From Candidatus Zipacnadum vermilionense (GTDB taxonomy: Bacteria; Armatimonadota; Zipacnadia; Zipacnadales; Zipacnadaceae), in contig JALGSV010000012.1 of NCBI GenBank assembly GCA_029821755.1, forward strand, positions 1-64,000: 64,000 nucleotides of DNA, in the 5' to 3' direction. The number at the start of each line of letters is the position of its first letter. Within the stretch, counting starts at the first letter, position 1. Of this stretch, positions 25,320 through 34,388 are shown in pieces. The position numbers and the translations under genes are program-made. The notes below the pieces were generated by a model that worked only from the letters and a program-made list of their open reading frames with translations, was not told the origin of the DNA and searched no databases.

Positions 25320-27866
25320 TCACATCGGCGGCAGGTCCACCCTCTTCACGAACTCCAGGAGCGCTAGCTCCTCCAGCTTCTCCACGTCCGCCTTGCCGAT
25401 GGCCAGCTTCGCCGACCCCGGCTTGAGCAGCACCGTGAAGCCCAGCTCCTTCAGCTTGGCGATATTCGCGTCCGAGTCATCAAACATCCACACCGCGACC
25501 TCCACCTTCCCGTCCTTCACCGTCACCGCGTCGCTGCTGTAGTTCCCGTCCGCATCCAGCTTCGCCGCCAGCCCGGTCAACTCCGTCGCCAGCTTCAACT
25601 GCAGCAGTGCCTTGCGCTTGTCCTCCGGCGACAGCTTCGTGTCCTTCTCCAACGCGGTTATCCGGTCGGTCAGGCTGTATCCCTCGCCCGCCAGTCCTTC
25701 TTCGAGGCGGCTCCCCGCGAAGGTGCCGCTCGGCCCGGCCACCCCCGCCGGGCCCGGCGCCCCTGGCGCCCCCATCATGCGACCCATCCCAGCACCGCCG
25801 TAGCCGCCGAGGGCAAGGCTCTTCCCCATTTCCCGGTTGACCCCAAACACCCCCTCATACGACACCCCCTCCGGCATCTCCACCGGTACCGCCACCGTCC
25901 GCGCCTCCCCGCCCTCCGTGATGGTCATCTCCTCCACGGCCACGAAGGAGGTGTACTGCGTCACCAGGTTGTAGCGCAGGCCCAGGTCGGTGATAGCCTC
26001 CTCAATCTCCGCCGCGGGCTGCTCACGATTCAGACGCCCCACGTAGCTCGCGTTCATCAGATGATCCACCCGCGCTCGCGCCCACTGCGGCGCCAGCACC
26101 GCATGGCTCGGCTCCTCCGGCGGCAGGTCCACCATGAGGGTCCGCTCGAAGGGGCCCTGCGCCGTCATGCCCTTTAGTGTGACCGGTCCGCGCCCGCTGC
26201 CCGTGTAGCGCCCGTAGACGACCACCGGCTGCGCGCTGAACAGGTCCGGGATGCGCTGCGGGTAGGTGTCCTGCACCGGCAGGCGGCCCCAGTCCACCGT
26301 GATGTCGGTCAGCACCGGGTTACGCAGGCGCTCGTAGAAGCGGTCAGCCACCTTGGTCCCGTCCTCGCCCAGGGTCACGAAGTCCGCGATCCCCCGCCCC
26401 GCCCGGGCCATGCCCTCCAGCAGGAAGCGGTTGACGGACTGCCCGATCCCGAAGGAGAACACCCGCGCGTTGGTGTGGCGCTGAATCTCGCCGATGATCT
26501 CCCGGTCGTTACCCACGTAGCCGTCGGTCATGAACACCACGATGCGGACATGGCCCGCGGCGTCCGAGGGGGCTAGCGCCGCCTTGATGGCCTTCATCAT
26601 CTCCGTCCCGCCGCTGCCGGCCCGCGAGGCCAGGAAGGCCGTGGCCTTCCCCCGATTCTCATCGGTCGCCGGCACCGGCTGCGGGAAGAGGATGTGTGTG
26701 TCCCCGGCGAAGGTGATCACATTGAAGGTGTCCTGGTCATTCAGGTTGGCCAGGCAGTGCAGCATGGTCTGCTTGGACTTCTCGATAGGGTCGCCGCTCA
26801 TGGAGCCCGAGGTGTCCATGACGAACACCATCTCCTTGGGCGTGATTTGCTCCGGGCGCAGGCGCGTCGGGGGCTGTAGGACCAAGGTCACGAACCGCCC
26901 CAGCTCGGAGGAGGCGTGGGTCAGAACCGCGTCTCCCACCTCCGGCCCGGCCGTGGTGTAGCGTAGAATGAAGTCCTTGTTGGGGATGGTGGCCTGGTCC
27001 CGCAGGCGCACCAGCGTCACCTCGCCCTCGGTAGTGGTGTCCACCTGGTGCAGCACCGATTCCACCTTCTGCAGCGGTTGCCCGGCGTCAATCTCTACCG
27101 CGATCGAGATATCGTGCCCCGCCCGCGTCCCCGGCAGCGTTACCGGCGGCGTGATGCGGGAGGCATCCGGCACCTGGTCAGTATCCGGCGCCCAGCCGGT
27201 CCCGCTGGGCTGGCCCGTCCCCGCCGGGACCTCCGGCTGCACCGTCCCCGGCGGCTGCGGCGGCTGGGCCGAGGTCGGCGCGCCCGGTATGTACCGCGGC
27301 CCGACCACCGTGGGGAAGATGAAGCTGAACCAGCCGTCCTCATACTTGAGCGTCTCGGAGTAGCGGATGGTGATGGTGACTTCCTCGCCGGGCATGATGT
27401 TGGCCACGGACTGGGTGAAAATGTTGGGCCGCTCCTGCTCCAGCAGGCTGGCCACATACCCGGCCTCCCGGGCTTCCTGGTACACGCGGCGCGCGGCCTC
27501 GCGGGTCTTGATCGTCCCGCGGATCGTCCGCGTGCCCACCGTCATCAGCATGTCATCCACCGCCGCGTTCTGCGACAGGGGGAAAGTGTAGACGGCCTCG
27601 ATCTTGTCCGGGTAGGGGTTGTGGAACTGCTGGGTAACCTCCACCTGCGCCACAAACCCGGCGAGGGAGGCTTTCACATCGGTGTGCTTGAGTGGGCAGC
27701 GCCCGACCACGCCTTCCTTACCCAGGACGTTCAGGGCCCCGGGCGTCTCTGGTGTATCGAGCACCGGTCCGGGAGGAGCGACCTCCGCCTGTAAGTGGGG
27801 GACCAGCAACACTACTGAGGCGAGGAAGACCGTGACAACCAGCGCGAGTGAGAGGTACCGAAGCAT
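25320..27866 (-). CDS. Membrane-anchored or secreted VIT + von Willebrand factor A protein
   Basis: 848 residues. The ATG at 27866 lies nine bases after AGGAGG; two upstream ATGs are too near or before that site. An N-terminal hydrophobic segment (LSLALVVTVFLASVVLLVP) acts as signal or anchor. A VIT domain spans about residues 50-195 (VTQQFHNPYPDKIEAVYTFP), then a Pro-rich linker, then VWA with an intact MIDAS DTSGSMSGDP at about 349 plus TDGYVGND. The C-terminal region has a GAPGPAGVAGPSG collagen-like patch and a helical tail. VIT-VWA proteins usually mediate adhesion or surface protein contacts. No sortase LPXTG motif. Bracketed by composite repeats. Confidence 0.88.
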   Translation of the reverse strand: MLRYLSLALVVTVFLASVVLLVPHLQAEVAPPGPVLDTPETPGALNVLGKEGVVGRCPLKHTDVKASLAGFVAQVEVTQQFHNPYPDKIEAVYTFPLSQNAAVDDMLMTVGTRTIRGTIKTREAARRVYQEAREAGYVASLLEQERPNIFTQSVANIMPGEEVTITIRYSETLKYEDGWFSFIFPTVVGPRYIPGAPTSAQPPQPPGTVQPEVPAGTGQPSGTGWAPDTDQVPDASRITPPVTLPGTRAGHDISIAVEIDAGQPLQKVESVLHQVDTTTEGEVTLVRLRDQATIPNKDFILRYTTAGPEVGDAVLTHASSELGRFVTLVLQPPTRLRPEQITPKEMVFVMDTSGSMSGDPIEKSKQTMLHCLANLNDQDTFNVITFAGDTHILFPQPVPATDENRGKATAFLASRAGSGGTEMMKAIKAALAPSDAAGHVRIVVFMTDGYVGNDREIIGEIQRHTNARVFSFGIGQSVNRFLLEGMARAGRGIADFVTLGEDGTKVADRFYERLRNPVLTDITVDWGRLPVQDTYPQRIPDLFSAQPVVVYGRYTGSGRGPVTLKGMTAQGPFERTLMVDLPPEEPSHAVLAPQWARARVDHLMNASYVGRLNREQPAAEIEEAITDLGLRYNLVTQYTSFVAVEEMTITEGGEARTVAVPVEMPEGVSYEGVFGVNREMGKSLALGGYGGAGMGRMMGAPGAPGPAGVAGPSGTFAGSRLEEGLAGEGYSLTDRITALEKDTKLSPEDKRKALLQLKLATELTGLAAKLDADGNYSSDAVTVKDGKVEVAVWMFDDSDANIAKLKELGFTVLLKPGSAKLAIGKADVEKLEELALLEFVKRVDLPPM

Positions 27867-27990
27867 AGGACTCATCCTCCTGAACGGTGCATAGGACGTG
27901 GCAATCCGTGTCAGCATACTTCACGCGCCTTGGACAGAAGATTCGGCCAGGTTGTTCCCGGCCGGGGAAAAACACCTGTGCTCCCCTCCC

Positions 27991-28244
27991 CGACACCGCT
28001 CTGAGAGCGGCGCCACTAATCCCGCCCGGTATCCCTGCGCCGCAGGTGGGGGCGGACGCCGGGTGTCCGTCCCCACCTGCCGCAACCTCATCGCCGCGTG
28101 CCTCTATTGGCACAGGTCTCTGCTTCGACAGGCTCAGCACCCCGAGCGCAGCCGAGGGGCAGACCTGTGTCCCTTCTCCACTCTCCCCCTCTCCCCAGCC
28201 ACCAGCAACGCGAGTGGCGCGGGGAGAGGGGGTTGGGGGGTGAG
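27991..28244 (+). repeat. Repeat pile-up: F2, B4 (split), A4
   Basis: F2 head CGACACCGCTCTGAGAGCGG (27991-28018) and hairpin GCAGGTGGGGGCGGAC / GTCCGTCCCCACCTGC (28042-28080); B4 halves at 28109-28120 and 28160-28173; A4 at 28179-28244, ending GGGGGGTGAGG. Direct counterpart of 25117-25313. Confidence 0.8.
28121..28159. repeat. 39-bp repeat inserted into a family B palindrome
   Basis: TGCTTCGACAGGCTCAGCAC then CCCGAGCGCAGCCGAGGGG sits exactly between GGCACAGGTCTC and CAGACCTGTG, the two halves of a family B copy. It resembles the CTTCGACAGGCTCAG-type dispersed repeats known from other bacterial genomes. Confidence 0.65.
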
Positions 28245-28379
28245 GCGTCCCCGCTCCGCAGAGGTATCCTCCGCCTCTCCCTGGAAATGAACCGCCGCTG
28301 AGCCTGCCCGGTAGGGTGTGCCCTTCCGGGCACTGACCGTTGGGGGAAGATTTGCTGACGCTATTCAGGAGGTCCCATC

Positions 28380-31300
28380 ATGACCCGCCTCTCTGCCTGC
28401 CTCTTCCTGCTGGCTCTGCCTCTGGCTCTGGCAGCTGCACCCCTCCAGACCTTTGAGGTCAAGGACTACCTCGGCCATACCTGGGCGGACGAGCTGATCC
28501 ACTTTGACTTCTCCGCCACCACCTCGGCCTCGGACCTCACCCTCGCCGACGACACCGGCAAGCCCGTGTCCTGCCAGTTCACGGACCTCGAGCGCGCCGG
28601 GGGCAAGGTGACCGGCCAGGTTTGGACCGTGGTGACTATCCCGCCGGACTCCAGCGTCTCCTTCCAGCTTCTCGCTGCCAAAGCCCCCGCCGTCTCTGGC
28701 GTGGAGGTTCAGAAGGCCGGGCAGCAACTAATCCTGAGCAACGACCGCATGGCCGTCTACCTCGCGCAGTGGCCTGGCGCTCTGCAGGACCCCCTGCCCC
28801 TGACCGCCCTCCCCGCCCCCCTCAGCGCGGTCAGCCTACCTCAGGGGCAACCGCTGGGGCAGATGCGCTGGTTCAGCGAGGGCGACGCGCTGGGGGTCAA
28901 GTCGGCCACCACGACGGTCGTCGAGCGCGGGCCGGTGCGTGCTACGGTCCAGCAGACCCTGGTGCTCACCGACGGTCGCCAGTACACCATGACCATTACC
29001 CTCGCCGCCAAGCAGGATGCGGCGCTGATCGTCGAGGACACCGACCTCGAGTCCCCCCAGTCCGGGCTGCGCTACTCGATGATCCCGGGTCTGAAGGCCA
29101 ACCACGTCTTCTGGAACAACCAGTGGAAGGAGACCCCACGCGCCAAGTCCTGGGCGCAGACGGACACGCTGGTGACTTTCGACAGGGAGGAGACGCTGTG
29201 CAAATTCCGTCCCTGGAGCTACTGGTGGTTCGGGGACCTTACCGAGTGGGCGGGGTTCTACCAGGAGGGCGCCGGACCGTGGGTGGGGATCATCGCCACC
29301 CGGCCCTCGCGCTGGTCCCCGGCGGGCTGGGGAGGCTTTGACCGCACGGAGATGCCGGTCACTTCCGGCCCGGGGCCCCGGCTCGACGTGACCTTTGCCC
29401 TGCTGGCCTGGACGCAAAAGGACGAGGACGGCCAGGAAACTTTGACCCCTCTGCACCGCGAGTGGGCGATCAGCGCCGGCACCACCGCGGACAACCTGCC
29501 CCAAGACCAGAACGCGGTACCCCGCCTGCGCCGACAGATCATCAAATACAGCGAGTTCCCGCTGGATGAGGTGAAGGACTATCACTTCGACTTCGAGCCC
29601 GCCCAGGCCGACCGCCAGCATCCCTTCCTCTTCTTCACCCAGGACGACGTGGACCGCGTGCGGCGGCAAGCCCAGGAGGTCCCCAGCGTCAAGCAGACTG
29701 TAGACGCGAGTGTCAACTACATCCTCAACGCCTGCGGCTCCCAGCGCACCTATGAGAACGAAGGGCCGGAGGCTTACTACACCAAGAACTACATCGGCAA
29801 CTACCAGATAGAGAAGTTGCCGGAGGCCTATCTGGGCAGCGACAATCCGCTCTTCGGCAAGCTGCTGGCGGCGGCGGTGAGCGGCATCACCCAGGGGCTC
29901 TTTGACACTTTCCTGGAGCATCCCAGTCGGCCGGCCATCGGTGCGTACGGGCCATGGTTCTCCGAGAAGGTCACCGCGCTGATCGCCAACTACGATATGA
30001 TCGCGGGGAAGGACCTGCTCAAGCCCGAGGAAGAAGCGCGGGCGCGGGCGGCGATCGTCTTTGGAGCCTACGTCCTTTCGCACCCAGACTACTGGAACAC
30101 TGACAAGGGTCTGTGCAGCGCCAACCCCAACATGACCTCCTCCATCCTGCTGCCGCAGGGGCTGTGCGCGCTGATCCTGGACGGCCACCCGCGCTGTGCC
30201 GAGTGGCTGGAGGGAGCGGAGAATCAGTTCAAAGGCGAGTTGAAGGACTGGATCTACCCCGGCGGGGCGTGGATTGAGTGCCCCGGCTATCAGGCGGCTT
30301 CGCTGGACGGCGAGTTCCTGCTGGCGCAAGCGCTCAAGAACGTGCTGGGGCGCGACTACTTCCGGGATCCAAAGTTCCAGGCCACACTGGAGTATTACGG
30401 CTTCCTACTTACGCCACCCGACAAACGCTTCCCGCCCAATAACCCTGACGGTCTCCTGCCCGCGCCGATGGTCATCCCCAGCATTGGGGACATGTTTTCC
30501 GGCTGGATCACCTGCTACAACGGCTGGATGGCCAACGCCACCGCCCAGACCGACCCGGAGTATAGCGCGCGGCAGCAGTTCTACTGGAAGATGCAGAATC
30601 ACTACCTGGGTATGGCCGGACGAGCCAAAGGGCTGACTCTGGCCCTGACCGATCCGGAGCTTCCGGCCACCCCGCCGGCGGAGCTCAGCGCTCCCTTCCC
30701 CGGCTTCGGCAGCGTCATGCGCACCTCCTGGACTGACCCGCTGGCCTCCTACCTGGGCCACCGGACGGGACCGACCGTGCACCACTACCACGACGACCAC
30801 GGGGAGATCATCTACGCGGCCAAGGGCGCCACGCTGGTCACCGACTTCGGCAACTGCTACGCCCCGGTGCAGCGGGCGGAGTCGTGGTACCACAACCGGG
30901 TCAGCTTCCAGATCGCCTCCTCTGAGGTCAAGTCGGGCACCTCCGGCGAACTCAAGGAGACGCGCTTCCTGCCCCGTACCGTGGACTACTCCTGCGGGGA
31001 GTCCAACTGGGGCGGCAACGGCAAGGACCTGCGGCACCTGCTGCTGGTCAAGTCGGCCGACCCGCTGGGCGCCAACTACGCCGTGGTGCGGGATACGTGC
31101 TCGACGACCCGGACCGACTGGACCTACTACTGGAACCTGTGGTGCTTGGCTACCGAACCGGAGATCAACGGGAGTATCGTCCACTTCTCCGGCCAGCAGG
31201 GCGTGGACCTGGACGTACACGTACTCTCCCCGTCGAACCCGCAGATAGACAAAGACAACTGGTCCTTTGACAACCAGATCTACGTCTGGGGGCAGTTCAA

Positions 31301-31826
31301 GGAGGACCAGTGGGCGATGCGGGTGGTCAAGCGAGGCAATCCGGTCGACTATCTGTGCGTGCTGTATCCGCGGGCGGCAGGCCAGGCGGCCGCACAGGTG
31401 ACCACGCTGGCCGACGGGGCGGCCTTCTCAGTTGCGCACATGGAGGGTACCGACGTGGTCCTGCTGTCGCCGGGCAAGCCGTTCGACGTGACCAGCGGCG
31501 ACTTCTGGTTGAGCGGGGAGATGGCCCTGGGCCGCAGGTACAACGACGGGAAGTTGCGTCTGGCCTCGATCAAGGCCGGGCTGGCCTCGGCCGGAGCCTG
31601 GGTCCTGAACGCGCCGGGGCCGGCGGCGGTGGAGATCAACGGCACCGACGTGCGCGGGGAGTCCGCCGGCGAGGCGGCCCAGCAGCTGCTGTTGACCTTG
31701 CCCGATGACTACGGCGAGGCCCTGCTCACGCTGGACGGCAAGCAGGCAACCGCTACCCGGCAGGGGCGAGAGCTGACGCTGGAGCTACCGGCGGGGGCGC
31801 ACGTGTTTACCGTGCAGAAGAAGTAG
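28380..31826 (+). CDS. Secreted heparinase II/III-like (polysaccharide lyase-type) protein
   Basis: 1148 residues after AGGAGGTCCCATC. Signal peptide MTRLSACLFLLALPLALAAA. The first 350 residues are a beta-sandwich type region; an alpha-toroid follows (FTQDDVDRVRRQAQEVPSVK, GGAWIECPGYQAASLDGEF), and from about 790 the heparinase II/III C-terminal beta domain (GHRTGPTVHHYHDDHGEIIY, ATLVTDFGNCYAP). The HHYHDDHG stretch is the metal/catalytic histidine region of that domain. It likely cleaves or binds an acidic polysaccharide outside the cytoplasm; which one is unknown. It is clearly homologous to the truncated pseudogene at the right end of the window (GVDLD motif and surrounding block). Confidence 0.82.
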   Translation: MTRLSACLFLLALPLALAAAPLQTFEVKDYLGHTWADELIHFDFSATTSASDLTLADDTGKPVSCQFTDLERAGGKVTGQVWTVVTIPPDSSVSFQLLAAKAPAVSGVEVQKAGQQLILSNDRMAVYLAQWPGALQDPLPLTALPAPLSAVSLPQGQPLGQMRWFSEGDALGVKSATTTVVERGPVRATVQQTLVLTDGRQYTMTITLAAKQDAALIVEDTDLESPQSGLRYSMIPGLKANHVFWNNQWKETPRAKSWAQTDTLVTFDREETLCKFRPWSYWWFGDLTEWAGFYQEGAGPWVGIIATRPSRWSPAGWGGFDRTEMPVTSGPGPRLDVTFALLAWTQKDEDGQETLTPLHREWAISAGTTADNLPQDQNAVPRLRRQIIKYSEFPLDEVKDYHFDFEPAQADRQHPFLFFTQDDVDRVRRQAQEVPSVKQTVDASVNYILNACGSQRTYENEGPEAYYTKNYIGNYQIEKLPEAYLGSDNPLFGKLLAAAVSGITQGLFDTFLEHPSRPAIGAYGPWFSEKVTALIANYDMIAGKDLLKPEEEARARAAIVFGAYVLSHPDYWNTDKGLCSANPNMTSSILLPQGLCALILDGHPRCAEWLEGAENQFKGELKDWIYPGGAWIECPGYQAASLDGEFLLAQALKNVLGRDYFRDPKFQATLEYYGFLLTPPDKRFPPNNPDGLLPAPMVIPSIGDMFSGWITCYNGWMANATAQTDPEYSARQQFYWKMQNHYLGMAGRAKGLTLALTDPELPATPPAELSAPFPGFGSVMRTSWTDPLASYLGHRTGPTVHHYHDDHGEIIYAAKGATLVTDFGNCYAPVQRAESWYHNRVSFQIASSEVKSGTSGELKETRFLPRTVDYSCGESNWGGNGKDLRHLLLVKSADPLGANYAVVRDTCSTTRTDWTYYWNLWCLATEPEINGSIVHFSGQQGVDLDVHVLSPSNPQIDKDNWSFDNQIYVWGQFKEDQWAMRVVKRGNPVDYLCVLYPRAAGQAAAQVTTLADGAAFSVAHMEGTDVVLLSPGKPFDVTSGDFWLSGEMALGRRYNDGKLRLASIKAGLASAGAWVLNAPGPAAVEINGTDVRGESAGEAAQQLLLTLPDDYGEALLTLDGKQATATRQGRELTLELPAGAHVFTVQKK

Positions 31827-31833
31827 TCGGCTG

Positions 31834-31888
31834 TTCCGGAGGGGCCGCATACGAGCCCGCGTAGCGGGCGAAGTATCCGGCCCCCGGA
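31834..31888 (+). repeat. Family E repeat, copy 3
   Basis: TTCCGGAGGGGCCGCATACG, hairpin GCCCGCGTAGCGGGC, then GTATCCGGCCCCCGG, immediately after the heparinase-like gene. Confidence 0.7.
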
Positions 31889-31955
31889 CCCCGTTGACGC
31901 TGCCGGCGGCGGCCCCCTATACTTACGGTGGCCCTGTGTGGCCGGGGAGATACAA

Positions 31956-32474
31956 ATGGGCGAGCCGATCATCATCGAGAAATGGGCGGAGAACCTGGAG
32001 GAGGTCACCCTCAACCTGTGGCTCAAGCAGGAGGGGGAGGCAGTGGCGGTGGGGGAAAGCCTCTGCGAGATCATCACCGAGAAGGTGACTTTCGAGTACG
32101 AGGCGCAGACCGCCGGGCACCTGTGCAAGCAGTATGCGTCTGAGGGCAGCACCGTGCCCGTGGGGTATGTCATCGCCTGGCTCGGCGAGCAGGGGGAGGC
32201 CCCGCCGCGGCATATCCTGGAAGAGAACGCTGGGCTGGTGGTGGAATATCGGGATCGGCTGAAGATCGACTTCAACGAGGGAGCGGAGGAGGGGCGAGAA
32301 TGTGCCGCGCCGGAGCCGGTAGCGGCAACGGGAGCCGTGGCGGCCAGTCCCGTGGCGCGGCGGCTGGCCCGCGAGGCCGGGGTGTCGCTAGCCGACGTAC
32401 TGGCCTGGCGGGGAGGGGCGGAGCGGCTCAGCGAGGCGGATGTCCGAGCGTATCGGGAGGCGCAAGGGAAATGA
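31956..32474 (+). CDS. Stand-alone lipoyl domain plus peripheral subunit-binding domain
   Basis: 172 residues; CCGGGGAG lies seven bases before the ATG at 31956. Residues 1-80 form a biotinyl/lipoyl domain with the modified lysine expected at Lys43 in IITEKVTFE. Residues about 120-160 (ASPVARRLAREAGVSLADV) form an E3-binding (PSBD) domain. The catalytic acyltransferase domain of a 2-oxoacid dehydrogenase E2 is absent, and there is no room for it. No E1 or E3 gene is adjacent. It overlaps the next gene by ATGA, so translation is probably coupled to an SDR. A truncated E2 or a carrier protein for another enzyme are both possible. Confidence 0.8.
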   Translation: MGEPIIIEKWAENLEEVTLNLWLKQEGEAVAVGESLCEIITEKVTFEYEAQTAGHLCKQYASEGSTVPVGYVIAWLGEQGEAPPRHILEENAGLVVEYRDRLKIDFNEGAEEGRECAAPEPVAATGAVAASPVARRLAREAGVSLADVLAWRGGAERLSEADVRAYREAQGK

Positions 32475-33229
32475 GTGCCTCTGGCCTACCCCTCAGCGGC
32501 AGACCCGCCCTGGTGACCGGCGCTGGGCGGGGGATCGGGCGAGCCCTCGCCCTGCGGTTGGCCCGAGCGGGGGCGCGGGTGGCCGTCAACTACTCGCACA
32601 GCCAGGAAGGCGCGGAAGAAACCGCCGCGGAGATCCGCGCCGCCGGCGGGGAGGCGCTGGTCATCTGCGCCGACGTCACCGACCCGGCGGCGGTGGAAGC
32701 GATGTTCGGCGAGGTCGCTGCGACCTGGGGCGGGCTGGGGATTCTGGTCAACAACGCGGGTGTGGTGGAGGACCAGTACCTGGCCTTCATGAAGGAAGAG
32801 CAGTGGCGGCGGGTGTTGGAGGTCTCGCTGGATGGCGCCTGGCGCTGCAGCAAGCAGGCGGCGAAGCTGATGGTGCGGTCCAAGTGGGGCCGGATTGTCA
32901 ACATCTCTTCGGTGGCGGCGCTGACCGGGGATATCATGCGGACCAACTACGCCGCCGCCAAGGCCGGGCTGCTGGGGCTGACGCGGGCCACGGCCCGGGA
33001 GTTGGCGCGGTATGGGATTACCGTCAACGCGGTGGCGCCGGGGATGATCGAGACGGCCCTCACCACGGACATGCCCACCCCACGGCGGGAGGCGCTGACC
33101 GGGAGGATTCCGCTGGGGCGCTTTGGCAAGCCGGAGGAGGTCGCCGAGGTAGTGGCCTGGCTATGCGGGGAAGGGGCCGGATATGTGACGGGGCAGACGT
33201 TGTGCGTGGACGGCGGGCTGCATACCTGA
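32471..33229 (+). CDS. SDR-family oxidoreductase (FabG-like)
   Basis: 252 residues, start overlapping the previous stop. Classical short-chain dehydrogenase: TGAGRGIGRALALRLA cofactor loop, NNAGV, the catalytic Ser in VNISSVAAL, YAAAKAG with Tyr and Lys, then GITVNAVAPGMIETAL and the closing GQTLCVDGG. The fit to FabG-type ketoreductases is good, but in this setting it is more likely a sugar or polyol dehydrogenase of the catabolic cluster. NAD versus NADP preference not determined. Confidence 0.9.
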   Translation: MSASGLPLSGRPALVTGAGRGIGRALALRLARAGARVAVNYSHSQEGAEETAAEIRAAGGEALVICADVTDPAAVEAMFGEVAATWGGLGILVNNAGVVEDQYLAFMKEEQWRRVLEVSLDGAWRCSKQAAKLMVRSKWGRIVNISSVAALTGDIMRTNYAAAKAGLLGLTRATARELARYGITVNAVAPGMIETALTTDMPTPRREALTGRIPLGRFGKPEEVAEVVAWLCGEGAGYVTGQTLCVDGGLHT

Positions 33230-33238
33230 CCTACCTGT

Positions 33239-33256
33239 CGCGCCGCGTGCGGCGCG
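33239..33256. repeat. Perfect GC palindrome
   Basis: CGCGCCGC, GT, GCGGCGCG, between SDR and the GH5-like gene. A short hairpin that could weaken or end transcription between them; no T-run follows. A shorter CCGCCGCGTGCGGC relative lies at about 18200. Confidence 0.6.
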
Positions 33257-33310
33257 GAGTCCGCGAGGGCCTGATTCGGTATCGACGGCCCTGGCGGAGG
33301 TGAAGAGAAA

Positions 33311-34387
33311 ATGGCCGGACGAACGGTCGTCTCCCTTGAAGGAGACTCCTTCCTGATCAATGGCCGCCTCACCTATGCGGGGCGCTGGTGGCGCGGGCAG
33401 CGCCTCGCAGGGCTGCTTATGAATGCCCGGCTGGTGCAGGGCATCTTCGACGATCTCAACCCCGAGACGCGATCGCGGTGGGACTACCCCGACGGGCCCT
33501 GGGACCCAGAGCGCAACACGCAAGAGTTCCTGGCGGCCATGCCTGCCTGGCGGGCCCACGGGCTGCTGGGCTTCACCATCAACCTGCAGGGCGGCAGCCC
33601 GACCGGGTACGCGGCGGAGCAGCCCTGGGTGAACTCCGCCTTCACGCCGGAGGGGGCCTTGCGGGAGGAATATCTGCAGCGCCTGGCGCGGATCCTGGAG
33701 CGGGCCGATGAACTGGGGATGGCGCCGATTCTGGGCCTGCTGTACTTCGGCCAGGAGCCCCGTCTACAGGGAGAAGGCGCGGTGCACCGCGCGGTAACGG
33801 AGGCGACGGACTGGCTGCTGGCGGGTGGCTACCGGCATGTGCTGGTGGAGATCGCCAACGAGGTCGATGTCTCGGTCTACCGTCATGACCTCGTGAAGCC
33901 GCACCGTTGCCACGAGCTAATCCGCCTGGTGCAGGAGCGGTCGGCGGGGCGGGTAGATTCCCCGGCGGGGCGGCTGCTGGTGAGCGCCAGCATGTCCGGC
34001 AACGCGCTTCCGCCGGGCAACCTGATGGAGGCCGGCGACTTCGTGCTGCTGCATGGCAATGGGGTGGAGGCCCCGGAGCGCATCCGCGAGATGGTGGCTC
34101 TGTGCCGAGCCATGCCGGAGTACCGCGGGCAGCCGGTCCTCTTCAACGAGGACGATCACTTCGCCTTCGACCAGCCCGACAACAACATGGTGGCGGCGGT
34201 GCAGAGCCGTGCAGGTTGGGGACTGTTCGACTGGCGCCTGCCCGGGGAGGGGTGGGATGAGGGGTACCAGTGCCCGCCGGTCAACTGGGGGATCTCCTCG
34301 GCGCGCAAGCGGGGGTTCTTCGGGCTGTTGAAGGAGATTACGGGCGAGCGAGGGCGACGGTCCGGTGAGCGAAGGATCGGTAGATGA
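33311..34387 (+). CDS. GH-A clan (GH5-like) TIM-barrel protein
   Basis: 358 residues with GGCGGAGGTGAAGAG before the ATG. No signal peptide. The strand-4 acid/base motif HVLVEIANEVDV is at about residue 178-190 and the strand-7 nucleophile-like PVLFNEDDHFAF at about 277, the glutamate pair typical of clan GH-A glycosidases. N-terminal SFLINGRLTYAGRWWRGQRL is a common opening of GH5-like or putative collagen-binding-domain-linked barrels. The substrate is unknown. It is in the same strand cluster as an SDR, Gfo/Idh and MFS transporter. Confidence 0.75.
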   Translation: MAGRTVVSLEGDSFLINGRLTYAGRWWRGQRLAGLLMNARLVQGIFDDLNPETRSRWDYPDGPWDPERNTQEFLAAMPAWRAHGLLGFTINLQGGSPTGYAAEQPWVNSAFTPEGALREEYLQRLARILERADELGMAPILGLLYFGQEPRLQGEGAVHRAVTEATDWLLAGGYRHVLVEIANEVDVSVYRHDLVKPHRCHELIRLVQERSAGRVDSPAGRLLVSASMSGNALPPGNLMEAGDFVLLHGNGVEAPERIREMVALCRAMPEYRGQPVLFNEDDHFAFDQPDNNMVAAVQSRAGWGLFDWRLPGEGWDEGYQCPPVNWGISSARKRGFFGLLKEITGERGRRSGERRIGR

Positions 34388-34388
34388 C

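Larger units (their letters stand above)
27867..28379. other. Divergent intergenic region, repeat-filled
   Basis: 513 bp. About half is the composite repeat at 27991-28244; the rest is the upstream regions of the VIT-VWA and heparinase-like genes. No protein or RNA gene seen. Confidence 0.6.
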
